Of a stretch of DNA of 64,000 nucleotides, positions 44,573 through 57,062 are shown piece after piece. A program made the position numbers and the translations under genes. The DNA is from Polytrichum commune (lineage: Eukaryota > Streptophyta > Polytrichopsida > Polytrichales > Polytrichaceae): assembly GCA_950295325.1 (NCBI GenBank), contig OX485805.1, positions 50,432,758-50,496,757 on the forward strand. The letters run 5' to 3'. Position 1 is the first letter of the stretch. Every line of letters begins with the position of its first letter. Under the pieces are notes generated by a model that worked only from the letters and a program-made list of their open reading frames with translations, searched no databases and was not told where the DNA came from.

Positions 44573-44932
44573 TTAGGTTATGAAATAAATCAAAGGAATA
44601 AACCACATCCGTTTGTTCTTCCACCACTTTCGAGCCTTAGGAATTCCAACCAATTTCATACCATCAAGAGCAACAACATCTCCAATGATGTTGTACATCA
44701 AAACATAAGAAGAAATTGCATTTGAGGCTTTCGAAACAACGAATATCTCCCAAGAATCTATATCATGTATATAGGCAGGAGTAATACTTTTTTGAACAAT
44801 TTCTCCTTTGGACCATGCTTTAGAACACCATACTTTGTTTTCCATCCACGGATAAGTAAAAATATTTAGGAGCACATGTTTGTCATCGCGTGTGAGAAAC
44901 CATCCATAATCCTTAAAAGCATTCGAAGGCTT
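44573..44932 (-). CDS. Hypothetical ORF, about 118 residues
   Basis: The frame is open from KPSNAFKDYGWFLTRDDKHV (about 44932) through FTYPWMENKVWCSKAWSKGE, a central PAYIHDIDSWEIFVVSKASN and VVALDGMKLVGIPKARKWWK to a stop at 44573. The amino-acid mix is protein-like, with many aromatic residues. No start codon is evident at the left, so this may be the last part of a longer, decayed transposon ORF. No family is recognised. Confidence 0.35.
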   Translation of the reverse strand, partial: KPSNAFKDYGWFLTRDDKHVLLNIFTYPWMENKVWCSKAWSKGEIVQKSITPAYIHDIDSWEIFVVSKASNAISSYVLMYNIIGDVVALDGMKLVGIPKARKWWKNKRMWFIPLIYFIT

Positions 44933-45094
44933 CTAATGTTTATTCGGGGGGGCCCTGGAAGGCCCACCCCCCTTATCCCGCATGATATCACCTCCAACCT
45001 CACTTCCTACAAGCACACATAAACCATTTTAAAGACATAAAAATATCCTCTAAACATATTACATTTTATACAATCACAACAAAATTCGATTTTC

Positions 45095-45620
45095 TCACTA
45101 AGGATGAGGTATGTGCCTCATCCCAAAAAAATTAATTCAAAACATAAAAATTTGTTTCATAAGGGTGAGGCATGTACATCATCTCTAAGCACAAGCTTAA
45201 GGAGAAATTAAGATTTCTCAAGGAAGGTGAGGCATGTGTCTCACCCCAAAAAAACAAATTCAAAACATAGAATTTTGTTTCATAAGGGTGAGGCATGTGC
45301 CTCATTTCTAAGCACAAGCTTAAGGAGAAATTTAGATTTCTCAAGAAATGTGAGGCATGTGCCTCACCCCAAAAAAACAAATTCAAAACATAGAATTTTG
45401 TTTCATAAGGATGAGGCATGTGCCTCATCTCTAAGCACAAGCTTAAAGAGAAATTTAGATTTCTCAAGGAGGGTAAGGCATGTGCCTCACCTCTAAGTAC
45501 AAGCTTAAGGAGAAATTCAGATTTCTCAAGGAGGGTGAGGCATGTGCCTCATAAAAAAACAAATTTAAAATATAGAATTTTGTTTTATGAGGGTAAGGCA
45601 TGTGCCTCAACTTGAAAGGA
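45095..45620. repeat. Minisatellite, about 61-bp unit with palindromic core, nine cores
   Basis: Cores of the type TGAGGCATGTGCCTCA (7-bp arms around TG) occur near 45106, 45167, 45228, 45289, 45350, 45412, 45473, 45535 and 45594. They are separated alternately by CCCAAAAAAACAAATTCAAA and by CTCTAAGCACAAGCTTAAGG type spacers, giving a higher-order unit of about 122 bp. Long overlapping open frames on both strands follow from the repeat and are not genes. Confidence 0.9.
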
Positions 45621-46700
45621 AGAGAAGTGATACAATATTTTGTAATTAAGAATGAGGAAAACAAAATTCAACAATACGGATGAGTAATACCAATTTTGAA
45701 GGTTTATATAAGGGTAATGATCACATATTCCAGAGTTTGAAAAATGAGGATGAAGCATTTATTATGAAAATCTTATATTATGAACTACATATACTAAGTA
45801 TATTGTAATCTTTTGTAATAATTAACAAATTGTGTTGTTTTGAAAAACGAAATCAGATTTAGATCTGAATTCCAAAAAATTGAAGAGTTAAACAATTACC
45901 TGAATGGAGTACTGAATTGAAGTACATTATGAATAAAGTTGAAAATAAACGTAAAATATGATGATATTTGAATATTTTATAAGAGTTGATATTGAAGCGC
46001 CTATATAAGTTGAAAGTAGAGTCGAAGATCAGTTGAGTTGCAAAGGAAGACATTAGAATTATTGGAGAGTGGATTGAATATAATAAGATAATAGAGAGCT
46101 GAAGGATCAAAAATTTGTAGCTATAGATTAGATGATGTAATACTAGAAAAACTTTTGAACTTTTGAGGAATAACAATTAGAAGAAGGAGTGAAAAGGTAC
46201 CATCGGAGAAAAACAAGAAGGTGTTGGAGTAAGAGTTGTAGGAGTAAGAGGCGTCGAAGTAGATCGGTGTTGGAGAAGAGCGGCGGTTGGAAAACTTGAC
46301 CTAACCCTAAGCGGCGTTTTAGGTTAGTTCAAACGTTTATTTTTTAATCATATATGTGTGGACAAACTTTGTATTGGTCTATCATGCACAGATTTAAAAT
46401 TTTATAATTGAATTTTTTTTAGGTGGGCCGGTGGCACTATTCTACTCATATCTAACACATACTATGTTTTTAGTTTTTTTGGAAATAAAATAGAATTTCT
46501 ATAAATATTTAATTTAAACTACATAAACATTATAAATACAACTTCAAAATATAATTTGTTATAATATATATTATAAAAAACATATTTACATCAATATCCA
46601 TATTTGTTCATATTCAATTCAAGTAATGTTCATTTTAACTTAGAGGTAACGGGAGGTTGTTTATGTTATATTCTCCCGTATTTGGTATTTACCCTTACAT
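45621..46700. other. No gene between two related minisatellites
   Basis: AT-rich DNA with purine-rich stretches near 46185-46290 and no supported ORF. Confidence 0.4.
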
Positions 46701-46704
46701 ATTT

Positions 46705-47290
46705 TCGAGCGATGAAGCACATGCCACACCTTGTAGAGCCTTAACTGGTTTTTTAAATATTTAAAGGGGTGAGGCATATGCCACACCTTGTGGAGCCGTA
46801 ATTGGTTTTTGTTCAAATTTTAAGGGGGTGGGACATATGCCTCACCCTCGGGGGGTTCACTCCCTCTTATATTTTGCATACACATGCGTTCGGGACTTAT
46901 TTACTGGGGGGCTATTTACCTTGCAGAAAATATTATAATATATGGTATTTTGTAAAATAAAGGTGTAATGGTATTTTACATGTAATCATTTTTCACTATT
47001 TATATGTGATGGCATTCTACATGTAATCTTTTTTTACTATTTTAAAACCCCCTATATTATATGTAAGTTTTTTTACAAAATTTATCTACAATGAATATAT
47101 TAGACCCTATTTTTGATCGCATGTTGTTCTACGATTTTCGCTCGTGAACCCTCCGAGGCCTCACCTTGTGCAGCAGTAATTAGTTTTTTTTCAAGTTTTA
47201 AGGGGGTGGGGCATATGCCTCACCTTGTGAAGCCGTAATTAGTTTTTTTTCAAGTTTTAAGGGGGTGGGGCACATGCCACATCCTTCATA
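46705..47290. repeat. Second minisatellite with the same core, split by a transposon
   Basis: Cores near 46711, 46772, 46828, 47206 and 47266 follow GTG[A/G]GGCATATGCC[T/A]CACC. They are separated by TTGTGGAGCCGTAATTGG and TTTTAAGGGGGTGGGG-type spacers. The 46847-47157 element sits inside the third core. Confidence 0.8.
46847..47157. mobile_element. 311-bp MITE with perfect 8-bp duplication
   Basis: CTCGGGGGGTTCAC and GTGAACCCTCCGAG are inverted ends with one mismatch. GCCTCACC occurs directly before (46839-46846) and after (47158-47165). CACATGCG starts 34 bases inside the left end, and CGCATGTT ends 32 bases before the right end. The interior (CTATTTACCTTGCAG, TATATGTGATGGCATTCTAC) matches parts of 51603-52485. 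Non-coding. Confidence 0.9.
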
Positions 47291-50200
47291 CTCATAATTA
47301 GCTTTGTTCGAGTTTAAGGGGTGGAAAGGAAAGGTTGAGGCACATACTCCAACGTAGTAAGTAACTTTATGTAAAGTCTAAAGAAGTCAATTATAATATG
47401 GTCATATTTTCATTGAAATCTATGCGTTTGCAATAATTTGTTCATGTGCACTTTTACATATTGAATTGCACTTTTAATGAAACCGGTGTTACTGGACTTG
47501 GCAAGGTTATTGGCCACATTATTGCTTTGGATGCTTGTGTATGATCAAACTTTGAATATATGTATGGGGGGCGGAGTTTGTGAGATTGTATATAACTCAG
47601 GATCTCATGTAGAATTTTTGTTATGAAGGTGGTGTTTGTGGGCTATGAGGGAGGGTTTGTAGTTCATTAGGAGGTATATTAAGACAAAGCTCTCACTATA
47701 GATGTAAGTAGGTAGCGAGGTGGGGGTGAAGTAATGTGGTGGCTTTGTGTAAGGCTATATTAAGTTATGCTCTAAGGATATTTTGGGGCCCAATTAGGCA
47801 AAGGCGAGCTAGGTGCTGTGGTATGGAGCATATACCCCGTATCCCACTATGGTCGGTTTGTCTCCTTAAAAAACAAACCCATCTGCATATATGTTTTATT
47901 AGGGTTGGAACTTAAAGTGGGCCTTGATGGGGATTCAAAATGTTAAGAGAGGTGGGGCAAATGGGGGTGTGAATGTGGGAATGATTGGTGTTTGAGTTTT
48001 TATTCAAACTATGTGTTGGAACTATTTGAGGAGCCTTTTGCACTAGAGATGGTGTGTGGGTGGTGGAGGACATGTGTGGGTAGGAGGAGATTTGTAACCT
48101 AGTGGTCGGAGTGGAAGTCAAACATTGTACGCAGATAAGTGACATGGAGTGGCACTATGTGTGATCGAGGCAATCAAGAAATAGGGATGTCAAGGGATAT
48201 TTTAGGGTGTTGTGTCAAAAATGGGCTAATATTTGGATGTCCACATGGGGGGGGGGGTGTATGGGGAACGTGGGTTGTTACCAATTGGTGTCAAGTATTA
48301 AGAGGATAGTCATGGTTGTGTTAGAGTGGGAAGCTGCAATTTGGGTTCATTTTGTTGTTTTTGGGATCTCGTCATACAAAGGGAATCCGATGTTGATGTT
48401 GTTCTAGTGGTGTTAGTAGTTGGAGCCACTGACTCTAAAGATATTATATCAAGGAAGGGTCGACATATTATAGTAATTGACATTTAAGTATATTTGGGCA
48501 ACCCACTTGACTAAAAATAATAAGCGATGTGCACTAGTGGGGACAAAAACATCAAACGAAAATGGCAAAAGCAACAACACAACAACCACAATTGAATGTT
48601 TGTATTCCATGTCCACCAACCACCACATTTGTGCAGTTTTGTGATCTAGTGTGCATCATGTTGACATATGGAATTGTCCAAAATCCATGCATAAATCCAA
48701 ATATACTTAAATCTTAGTTTAATGAGGGATGTGGGGCAAAGTAAAGACAAAAAGAAGTATGAGTGTGTGATATCAAATTTGAAGGTAATTGAGTTTAGTA
48801 GTATGGAGTCAAGAGTGGTGTGCTATGGGATAGTGACCATTGTTTGGTAAATGAAGATGGTTTAGGGGCCCGGGTTTGGGCGATCTAACATTCTATGAAT
48901 CATTCAATTTCTTTATTAAAAATTTGTTTAGGGGGTTTGGGGGTGAGGTCATCTTGCAAGAGTCCAGAGTACACCCATGGGTAAATTGACGTTGTCAACC
49001 CCCTTGTCAACGGTTTGGTCGACTACTATAGGTCAACTATTGCAGACAACTTGGAGTAGAAGTGAGAATACATATCCATATGATATGTGATGTGTTTAGG
49101 GTTTAAGAGCAGTGCAATGGTTGATTAAATGATTGGTGTAGGTTTGTAGTAGATGTTGGGGGGGGGGGCATGGTATTAGAAAAGGGTTGATGGTAATATT
49201 TTGGAGGTGATCTAGAAGTTTTGTAACCTCACTTTAGTTGTCCATTTTGAAATAAACTTTGCATAATTGAAGGGTGGGTGCAATTATACATACTAGGGCA
49301 AAGAGGAGGTGTGGGGTGGGGATTTTGAGCATGTGGAGTACAAGTCGGATATGTGTGGGAATTAAAGCTGGAATGGTATAATGGTTTTTCTAGAGAAGTT
49401 TAAGAAAATGTCTGTGAAATTTTCAGAAGGTAGTGAAGGGAAGATTGTTCATTTTTGGAAATATGTGGCATAACTCTTTCTCATTTGTTTGGGACTTTTG
49501 AAGGTATTCCCCTGCATTAATTTGGTGTCTCATGCTGATGTTGGAGTTGAACCAACTAAAGAGAGTAATTTACATACATTCTAATACAATTGACAACATT
49601 TAATTTCCACCTTAGGTTGTTGGGGATCTACCTCAAACAATACGACATCTAACCCTAGCCATGAGGTTGCACGAGATGAAAAGAAAGAATTACCGCATAT
49701 GAGCAAAACTCTCATTCATCTAACACAAAAACTTGAATTAGTATGCAACCCAAAGTTCACTCTTTATAGTAATTTTGACCCAAATTAGATATCCAAATGG
49801 TATTTTTTTCTAAAAGGTCATTCCATACCAACAATGGCACACTCATGTGCGATAATTCTCTTTGTCCTTGCAAACTGGTGCAGTTGAAGACTTGTTACAA
49901 ACTCCCACCAAACTACGTCATCCTCAGCAACTAGTAGGTCACATCAAACTGTTCATGCTTTGAATTCATCAAAAGAACGTTTGTGAGTAAGTCAAGTTGA
50001 CAAGTGACTTCCCAACTTGACTTAGCAATGTTCATTGTTGTCTAGTTTCTTATCAGAGAACTCTTTAGATTTGGGTGTTAATGAAATTACATGTTGTCAA
50101 GTTGACATTGTAAAATTCCCAATGCTAAGTCAAGTTCCCAAGTGAATATGGATATATTTTGGATGTCCATAACATAGATGACAGGAATTTTAGCATGAAC

Positions 50201-51594
50201 TACCTCTTTAATATGACAAAACGGAGATTCTAAATGTCACATTATCGAATGTCGTAGTCGTATAAAAGAGAGACTCTTTTGGACTAAACATTTTGGTCTC
50301 ACAAAAATGTGTCGTAATATCGAGGGTGTCATAAGCGAGGTTAGACTGTAGTTGTGCGACACACTGAGCTCCTGTGTTCTTGTGCCTCTATATTATAGTG
50401 GGCTCATAGTGGCCACGACTTCAAGTAACTGGCTAACGAACTGATGCTAAGGCATGTACACAATGTTGGAAATTGTGGGCTGTGGTGGAGAGAGATATTT
50501 GGAGTACTTTAACCGGCTACACTCTTTTGTACAATTGTGTGGCCCACATCAATTTCAAGAAATACCTCCGCCGACTTTATTTTGTGGACATCAATAATGT
50601 GGACGACTTTAGCAATTTCTTTGGTGCAAATTTTTTGTGGTTAATTTTTTATGTTATCCAAAAGAGAAAATAATTCATTTCATTGGTTGACATGAAGCAA
50701 AGTTTGGGAACCTCCTATACCCTCTACACCAACTTCTTCACTTTAAATTCCTTTAAATATTTCACATGAATATCAAAAAATATAAACTCCCATGTGTCTA
50801 ATTACTTGGAGGATTGCGAATTGCATTTAGTGGTCATGAGTTCACATACATAAGAGAAGCATGTGATCCGGTGGAAGTGTGGGCCCATTGACCTTAATAG
50901 AGAGATGGAATCTGGAATGGCCTTATCATTTTCTATTCATCTTGGTTGTGATTTCGGTCAAATGAAATCTAAATACCATAACTTACATCATAAAACTAGG
51001 ATTAATTTACTCCAAATGTCAACTTGAACCTTCTCAATCAAAGGAACACAACCACCAAAGAAGGGCCATGCACATAGCGTGGGCAGCCTTTGAGACCTAG
51101 GTTGAGACAACAAAAAAAATAAAAAAAATAAAAATTGGATGGAACAATAAAAAAAACTTTGGTTAAAAGTTGTATTCATCGTCGGGTAAAATGCAGGTAG
51201 TGTGTTTATTGAGTTGGGATAAAACATAGTCTACGTTTATATTGCATTCTGCAACCTACACAGTGACTTGTCTTGGCGGTAGCCACTTTTTAGTTGTGTT
51301 GTACAGCCGTTCGTCAGATTGTCCTGCCTCCCCAACGATTAAAAACAAATACATGAGAGCAAAGCTGGGCCATGTGCCTAGCCCAAAAGTAGGTGATGTA
51401 CATTGATTTCTTAGACCTTGAGTGCAAGTTCCACACTCAACTCTTAGACTAGAAAGAACTTGCTACAAGTTGTCAAAAGCAACAATCCTCCAAGTACATC
51501 ATTGTACTTCTAGTACCAATACCCAAGACACATGCCACCAAACAGGCTCACCAATGGCACCCAAAGTCTGCTCACCATTGACGTTTCAAGAGAA
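47291..51594. other. Long stretch without a supported gene
   Basis: The strand is G/T-rich between about 47500 and 49500. G runs at 48247-48257 and 49159-49168 are not matched by element ends. The inverted copy of the 43.9-kb unit is at about 48485-48690. ORFs at 47912 (minus), 48207, 50473 and 50988 (minus) have no recognisable content. Confidence 0.4.
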
Positions 51595-51602
51595 CATTGC
51601 AC

Positions 51603-52485
51603 CACGGGGAGTCACTCCCTCTTTAATTAATGCATACACGTGCGCTTAGGACCTATTTATCGGGGGGCTATTTACCTTGCAGAAAATATTATAAGGTATG
51701 GTATTTGTCAAAATAAAGGTAAATGCTTGTATTTTAATACACCCTATCAATCATTATAATTGTTTGGGGGAATCATTTAAAAATGCCCTATTTTTTTTTT
51801 CTGCATTTTTTATTTCTTATACCCCAAGTAACCAATTTTTTTGACTTTACCCCAATTTGTTTTTCTCAGAGCCCAACTGTTGTCCATTTTTTTCTTAAAC
51901 CGCATTTTCTTTTGTACAACCCATTTTTCTTTGGTTCTGTAAATGACATTTTTTTTCATGAAGGACATTTCTCTTCTTATAACCATGAATTGCGAACTTC
52001 TGTCATAATGCTAAACTCACATGAACTAAATCAAAACAAGAAACCTAAGGCAAAGGCATGAAATCAAAGCATTGTCTAAGACTGTGAAATAAAGTTAAAC
52101 AAAGCACCAAAATTTTCCCTCCCGGTACGTGGGTAGAGACCATTAACTCCACATTGGAACCATTAGTTCAATAATGTTCAAGCAAGCTAGCTTGCGAAGT
52201 CATCCATCCAAGCACTTTCAACAGAATTTTTTTTTTCATCCACTAGCACAGACCCAACCCTAGACCTGCTACCCGTAGTAATTGTTTCCATGCTATTTTA
52301 CATAACCTGACTAGATAAAAGAGGCCATTATATGTGATGGTATTTTACATGTAAACAAGTTTCATTATTTTAAAACCCCTTGTATTATATGTATATTTTT
52401 TGCAAAATTTACCTATAATGAATATATTAGACCTCATATTTTATCGCACGTTGTTTCTACGATTTTCGCCAGTGACCTCCCCGTG
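51603..52485. mobile_element. 883-bp element with perfect 8-bp duplication
   Basis: CACGGGGAGTCACT and AGTGACCTCCCCGTG are inverted ends. CATTGCAC lies directly outside both (51595-51602 and 52486-52493). CACGTGCG starts 34 bases inside the left end (51637), and CGCACGTT ends 33 bases before the right end. It shares terminal regions with 46847-47157 but has about 570 bp of extra interior (roughly 51740-52310), including a T-rich stretch and an ORF (51783-52061) without a recognisable domain. Confidence 0.9.
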
Positions 52486-52493
52486 CATTGCAC

Positions 52494-53814
52494 AAACAAC
52501 AACCTCATGAAATGAGATGCGTAGCTTATGTGCTCCTTAGTGCATGCAAAGGAATGACTTATCATGGCCATAAAGACAAGAACATCCTCTTTCAACCTTA
52601 TCATCCCCCCCCCCCCTCCACTACAATCACAACTTTAGTTTGTAACACCATAAAAGATAAACATTAATTAGAATTTGTATTAGTTTATGAGGTCATCTTA
52701 CACAAATGCTATATATGAGGTCAGCTCACTTTTTCAATGAACCTAAACTTTAAATTTGTGTTAGACCACATGGAATGTTAAGAAATTTCAGTAGAAATTC
52801 TTAACCCCTAAAGGACCATAAGGACATATTTGGCTTTTGACAATTTACATTTGGTCCATAGAATTTGTGTTAACTCCCAATAATGATATATTAGGGCATC
52901 GGTCTTGTCAAGTTTTACCTTTTGATTCAAAATAAGAACATTTGTTGGCAATTTGTTGTTTTTTACCTTTCAAAATATAATGACATCTAAATTCTTTGGA
53001 CATGTTTTTGAACATTTTGGAAGCGTTTTGGCATCAAGGCAAGTCTTTGTGAAGAGGTCCAAATTAGAATTGAAGTGGACTCAAAATTTTGAAAAAAGAT
53101 ACTAAATGTTTCTATATAATATATGCATCTTCTTATCTACCGTTCGAATTTGAGTACTTGGGATATGTGCTTTCAATAGAATAATCTCTGAGTCAAATCA
53201 ACCTATATTTGACATCTACTCAAAGCAAAGCCTAAGGAAACATAGTAAATAAACTCCAAGGCTTATTTTTCTTTTTGTAAATGGGATGGATGACATGCAG
53301 AAGTTGAGAAGGGGAAATGTCACCTCAAAAAAAGCAATGCGACCATCAACAAGGCAACACAAGCCACAAACTAGATTTGAATATCCCTTGGACAATTCCA
53401 TCAATGAGTTTTTGCAACCTAATTACAACGGTTAAAGCGTTCTTGAATGCTATAAGAATGGAATATCAATGCCCTAATTACTACTATATTCAATTCGTGA
53501 GAATAATTTTGAAAAAAATCCTACTCTAACAACTACTTTAACGTCCTTAATTGAAAACGTGAAAGTTGCAGTAAATTCTACTTCGCTCTACATGTGATCC
53601 TTGAGGGGTGAAGGAACTTTTTTGGTAAATCTACACAAACTAATTGATGTTTAATTGCTTTATAACATGCATAAAAAGTCCCCAACATGTTAATCCTAAT
53701 AATCTCTCAAATGTGCTCTCAAATCTCCAATTGTAACTTTGGAGACCACTTAGAGCAACTTTTATTTTTTTGGAACCTTTATGAGCACATTTGGAACCTT
53801 TAAGCAGGTTAGCA
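52494..53814. other. No gene seen
   Basis: A C run lies at about 52605-52617. Short ORFs at 53216-53529 overlap on opposite strands and have no recognisable content. Confidence 0.35.
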
Positions 53815-54370
53815 ATTATGAATCACGACCAAAGAATTTGAAATCCTTGAAATCGGAGTTAGGGAAGGTGTTGATCTAGGCTCCGGAATCAAAAATGCTC
53901 CTCTTCCCAATCCAGTTATAGGAGGGAATTCTTTTATCGTTCAATGTTGTGTAAGTGGATGAAATCATTATTAGAATCTATATGGGTCATTTGCCAATGA
54001 AAACCAAGTTTCATGCCAATCTTGGTTGTGTCATGTCTCTAAAGTGGTCACATGTAAGATAAAACTTACCAAATTGGTTATTCATTGTAGAATACCCACA
54101 ATACAAGTTGGTCGGCACCTCACAGCCACATACTGCCTCCTAATTTGCCCATCTTGCACACAAAAATCAAGCGTGTCATAGCTCGGTGAATAGAACTCCT
54201 CATTATGGAGGATGGTGGGTGTAGTTTGACTTTTGCAAAGGTGATTAACCCAAATGTCATCAAGGCAACGACTAAATCACCATGTATTACTCACCCACCA
54301 AATTAGAACAATACTACCGTCAATTAGGACCAAAAATAAGTTTCTAATTGAGGAAGCTACCTAAATAAGC
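53815..54370. repeat. Inverted dispersed repeat R5, copy 2
   Basis: Reverse-complement counterpart of 41400-42260, ending where the next element copy begins. Confidence 0.6.
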
Positions 54371-54387
54371 TTCATCTACCTTATATG

Positions 54388-54892
54388 TGGGGCCATTCAT
54401 GGTTGGGGTACTACTTTTGGCCGTCTAACGGAAAACGGACTTTTTTGGATAACTTCACATGCTTGGTATGCTTAGATTTGTATTGTGAAGCATATTTTGG
54501 ATCATACCTACATTTCATACTCCATATCGAGTACATTGACAGAGTTAATTTAGAAGGAATAGGGTCATCTAAGATATCCTTTTGATTCCTTAAAGGACAT
54601 TCAGGAGTGATGTCTTAATTGTTCACCTTAGGATCAAGGAATGAAAAGGACAACAAGAATCAATCGAAACGATTCCAAATTTTTTCCTCACACTCATCGT
54701 TCAAGTGTGTACCAATAGAACCAAATATGTATTGAATAGCAATTGCCCAACTTTACATGTGGCACCAAACATGTCCAAATATACATATACTCACGGCCAC
54801 ACGTAAAAGGAACGTCTAGTATTAAAATTGGACAAAAAAATTTATATGAATGGACACATGACACTTTTACCAAGGTACCAGGATACATATAG
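54388..54892. mobile_element. Truncated inverse copy of the 30785-31553 TIR element
   Basis: It begins GGGGCCATTCATGGTTGGGG, TACTACTTTTGG and follows the reverse complement of the 31.0-31.55 kb sequence closely to CAAGGTACCAGGATACATAT, then stops. The second TIR is missing. Confidence 0.7.
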
Positions 54893-54949
54893 AATTTTCT
54901 TTCTTTAGATAATTATAGGGTGTTGTAAAGTGAAGGGGGAATCCACTAC

Positions 54950-55445
54950 ACCGTTTATGGTATTTAGTGTCACTTAGGGTCTGGCCACACCAAGTGGTAA
55001 GTTAATAAATGGTAGCATGAAGCTATAAAATAACAAAACACACATACAACTTGTCCACACTTAATGTTGGAGTTACCACCATCAAATGTTACATGGCATA
55101 TGATGTGTCACTTGATGTTGAGTAAAGTATTAGGATACCCCTTGGTGTGGGTTGGGGCGAACCAACCCATACACTGGTTCCTTGGAGGCAAGGGTTTAGG
55201 CATCCAACAAGGAACAAAGGGTATAGGTTGGTTCGCCCAAATCACTTGGTGTGGCCAGACCTTTACTATTTGGATTTACTCAATGCTATAACTTTTTGGT
55301 ATAGATATCATTTAATTGCCAACAAAAGTCAAATTGAATTGTTTACACATTTTGAAACATCTATAACAGATCAAATATATCATTATAATTAATAAGTTAT
55401 AGCACGGTGTAACTCCAAATAGTAAGTGACACTAAATTCCATAAG
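54950..55445. repeat. Nested inverted-repeat element
   Basis: GGTCTGGCCACACCAAGTG (54979-54997) is the inverse of CACTTGGTGTGGCCAGACC (55244-55262). TTATGGTATTTAGTGTCACT (54957) is a near-inverse of AGTGACACTAAATTCCATAA (55422). A third pair, GGGTTGGGGCGAACCAACCC against GGTTGGTTCGCCC, lies inside (55147-55235). It is probably a small, rearranged TIR transposon. Target duplication not identified. Confidence 0.55.
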
Positions 55446-56041
55446 TTTATTGGAACCGAAGGTGGAATAAGAAGAGGTGAAAGTTTAACAAAATTTAGAA
55501 GCATCGATAAAGAGTTCTAAAAGGGGGCAGGCATAACCTACCCGTTGGACGCTTGCGCATTTCACACTGGAACCAGTTAGATGTTTCTTGGTCTTCACCT
55601 CCTCTCCCCAAGGAGCAATCAGGCTTGGGCAACTCTTCAATTGTCCTTCATTGTCTTCACTTTACTAAAGTGCTCCTACTGCACCTGTGTTGATCATACA
55701 CCTAGGATTATTTGAAGTACAAAAATATTGTTAAATACTGATCAATTTGGATGCAACTTCAGGATAAAACCCATTGTACACTTTTCACTAACGGACAAGT
55801 CATCCAGGCTCATATGATTGACAATTGCTCATCTCTAAGTCTTATTCTCATAGAGTTGCTTACAAAGGACGTCTTGACAATATTGGTTGCAAATTTTTGG
55901 TCTGGGTGTGTGAAAATCTCCAGAATATAGTGAACAGTTCAGCTTAAAAAGCTTACCTTCAAAACCTGGAAGAGCTTTGACGTGGAGGAGTTACTCCTGT
56001 TTGTAAGAAACAACACCAATCACAAGAGAGGGAGTTACGAG
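55446..56041. other. No gene seen
   Basis: Non-repetitive DNA without a supported ORF, leading to the mini-ORF below. Confidence 0.3.
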
Positions 56042-56161
56042 ATGACTTGGGGAGAGGCATTAACTGCAATTGTTGCAGTGATTTGCTTCTACACCATTGC
56101 GGTGGTAGTGATTATATCACCTTCCAAGAAGACCAAACCAAAACACACCAGATTGATGTAA
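56042..56161 (+). CDS. Putative 39-residue single-pass membrane peptide
   Basis: ATG at 56042 to TAA at 56159-56161. It encodes MTWGEALTAIVAVICFYTIA then VVVIISPSKKTKPKHTRLM. A hydrophobic span of about 21 residues (7-28) is followed by a basic tail, the layout of a small tail-anchored or single-pass protein. It sits in non-repetitive DNA about 1.4 kb upstream of the ECHIDNA-like gene. No family is recognised. It could also be a first exon or chance, since it is short. Confidence 0.4.
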   Translation: MTWGEALTAIVAVICFYTIAVVVIISPSKKTKPKHTRLM

Positions 56162-57030
56162 ACGGAGATACAGAAATTGTGGGAACATAGTGAACAGACT
56201 AAAGCAATTAAAACGATACACTGGAAAACCATGACATGAACTTCCATTTTTTAAATTTTTGAATGTTTGTTTATCTTCTCCAATTTGTGGTTTAATTTGA
56301 TTATATCTGCACATGAAATCATAGCAAATTTTGAAGTTTGGTTTTCTCAGAGGTCACAACCAACTTGTCTTTGCTTTTAGCACATTCACAACATCGCTTC
56401 AGAATTCATAGCAACTACGTGTACCAGAATTACACTGTAAAATATGATTTGTTGACAGACATGTGTCATCAATTTGTAGCTGCTTGTAGCACAAGCATAA
56501 CATCTCGTCATTATCATGAAAACTATGTATACACGTTTAAGAGCACAGAAAGATGCTACTCCTGAAGAGCTTAATAATATTTACAGGATCTCTTTATCAA
56601 GTAATATGAAACTTTATGAAACCTTATCGTTTTCAATTTCATAGGTTCCCACTATTTAAAGTGCCTTTGCACTGTGAGAATATTTTTGAATGTCCACTTG
56701 TATACTCTAACGAGCAACAAATCTATTCAAGACCACACTTTATTTTGACTTCCACTCTCGAATATGTAGAGACCTCTCACTGCTTCATTTTTCAAATTTC
56801 AGAATTAGATGACTTGCAATCAAGAGTATTATGAGCTGCAAAGTGGATGGGGTGAAGTTACCACTCGGCATTTTCTCAAACAAGTTGTCCTTTAGCTCCC
56901 ACTCTTAGTGTCAATCTTAGTTCACCTGGGCACAACACATATGTGGTTATTATTCCATTTAGAGTTGCAACCCGCAAGGTACACTACCCACGTTTTGGTA
57001 TCTGGTAGGTTGATCTCTCTCTCTCTCTCT

Positions 57031-57062
<32 letters not shown>

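Noticed and set aside
45095-45620. CRISPR-like array
   Set aside because: The spacers are themselves repeats of two kinds, the core is palindromic within longer repeated text, and the genome is eukaryotic.
45132-45664. Several long overlapping ORFs on both strands
   Set aside because: They are forced by the 61-bp minisatellite; the peptides repeat the same words and exist in opposite frames.
47912-48145. Minus-strand ORF rich in Ser/Thr/His
   Set aside because: Reflects the G/T-rich plus strand; no motif and no related copy.
54950-55445. CACTA element, because the left end reads CACTACACC
   Set aside because: The opposite end does not finish in TAGTG and no 3-bp duplication brackets it.
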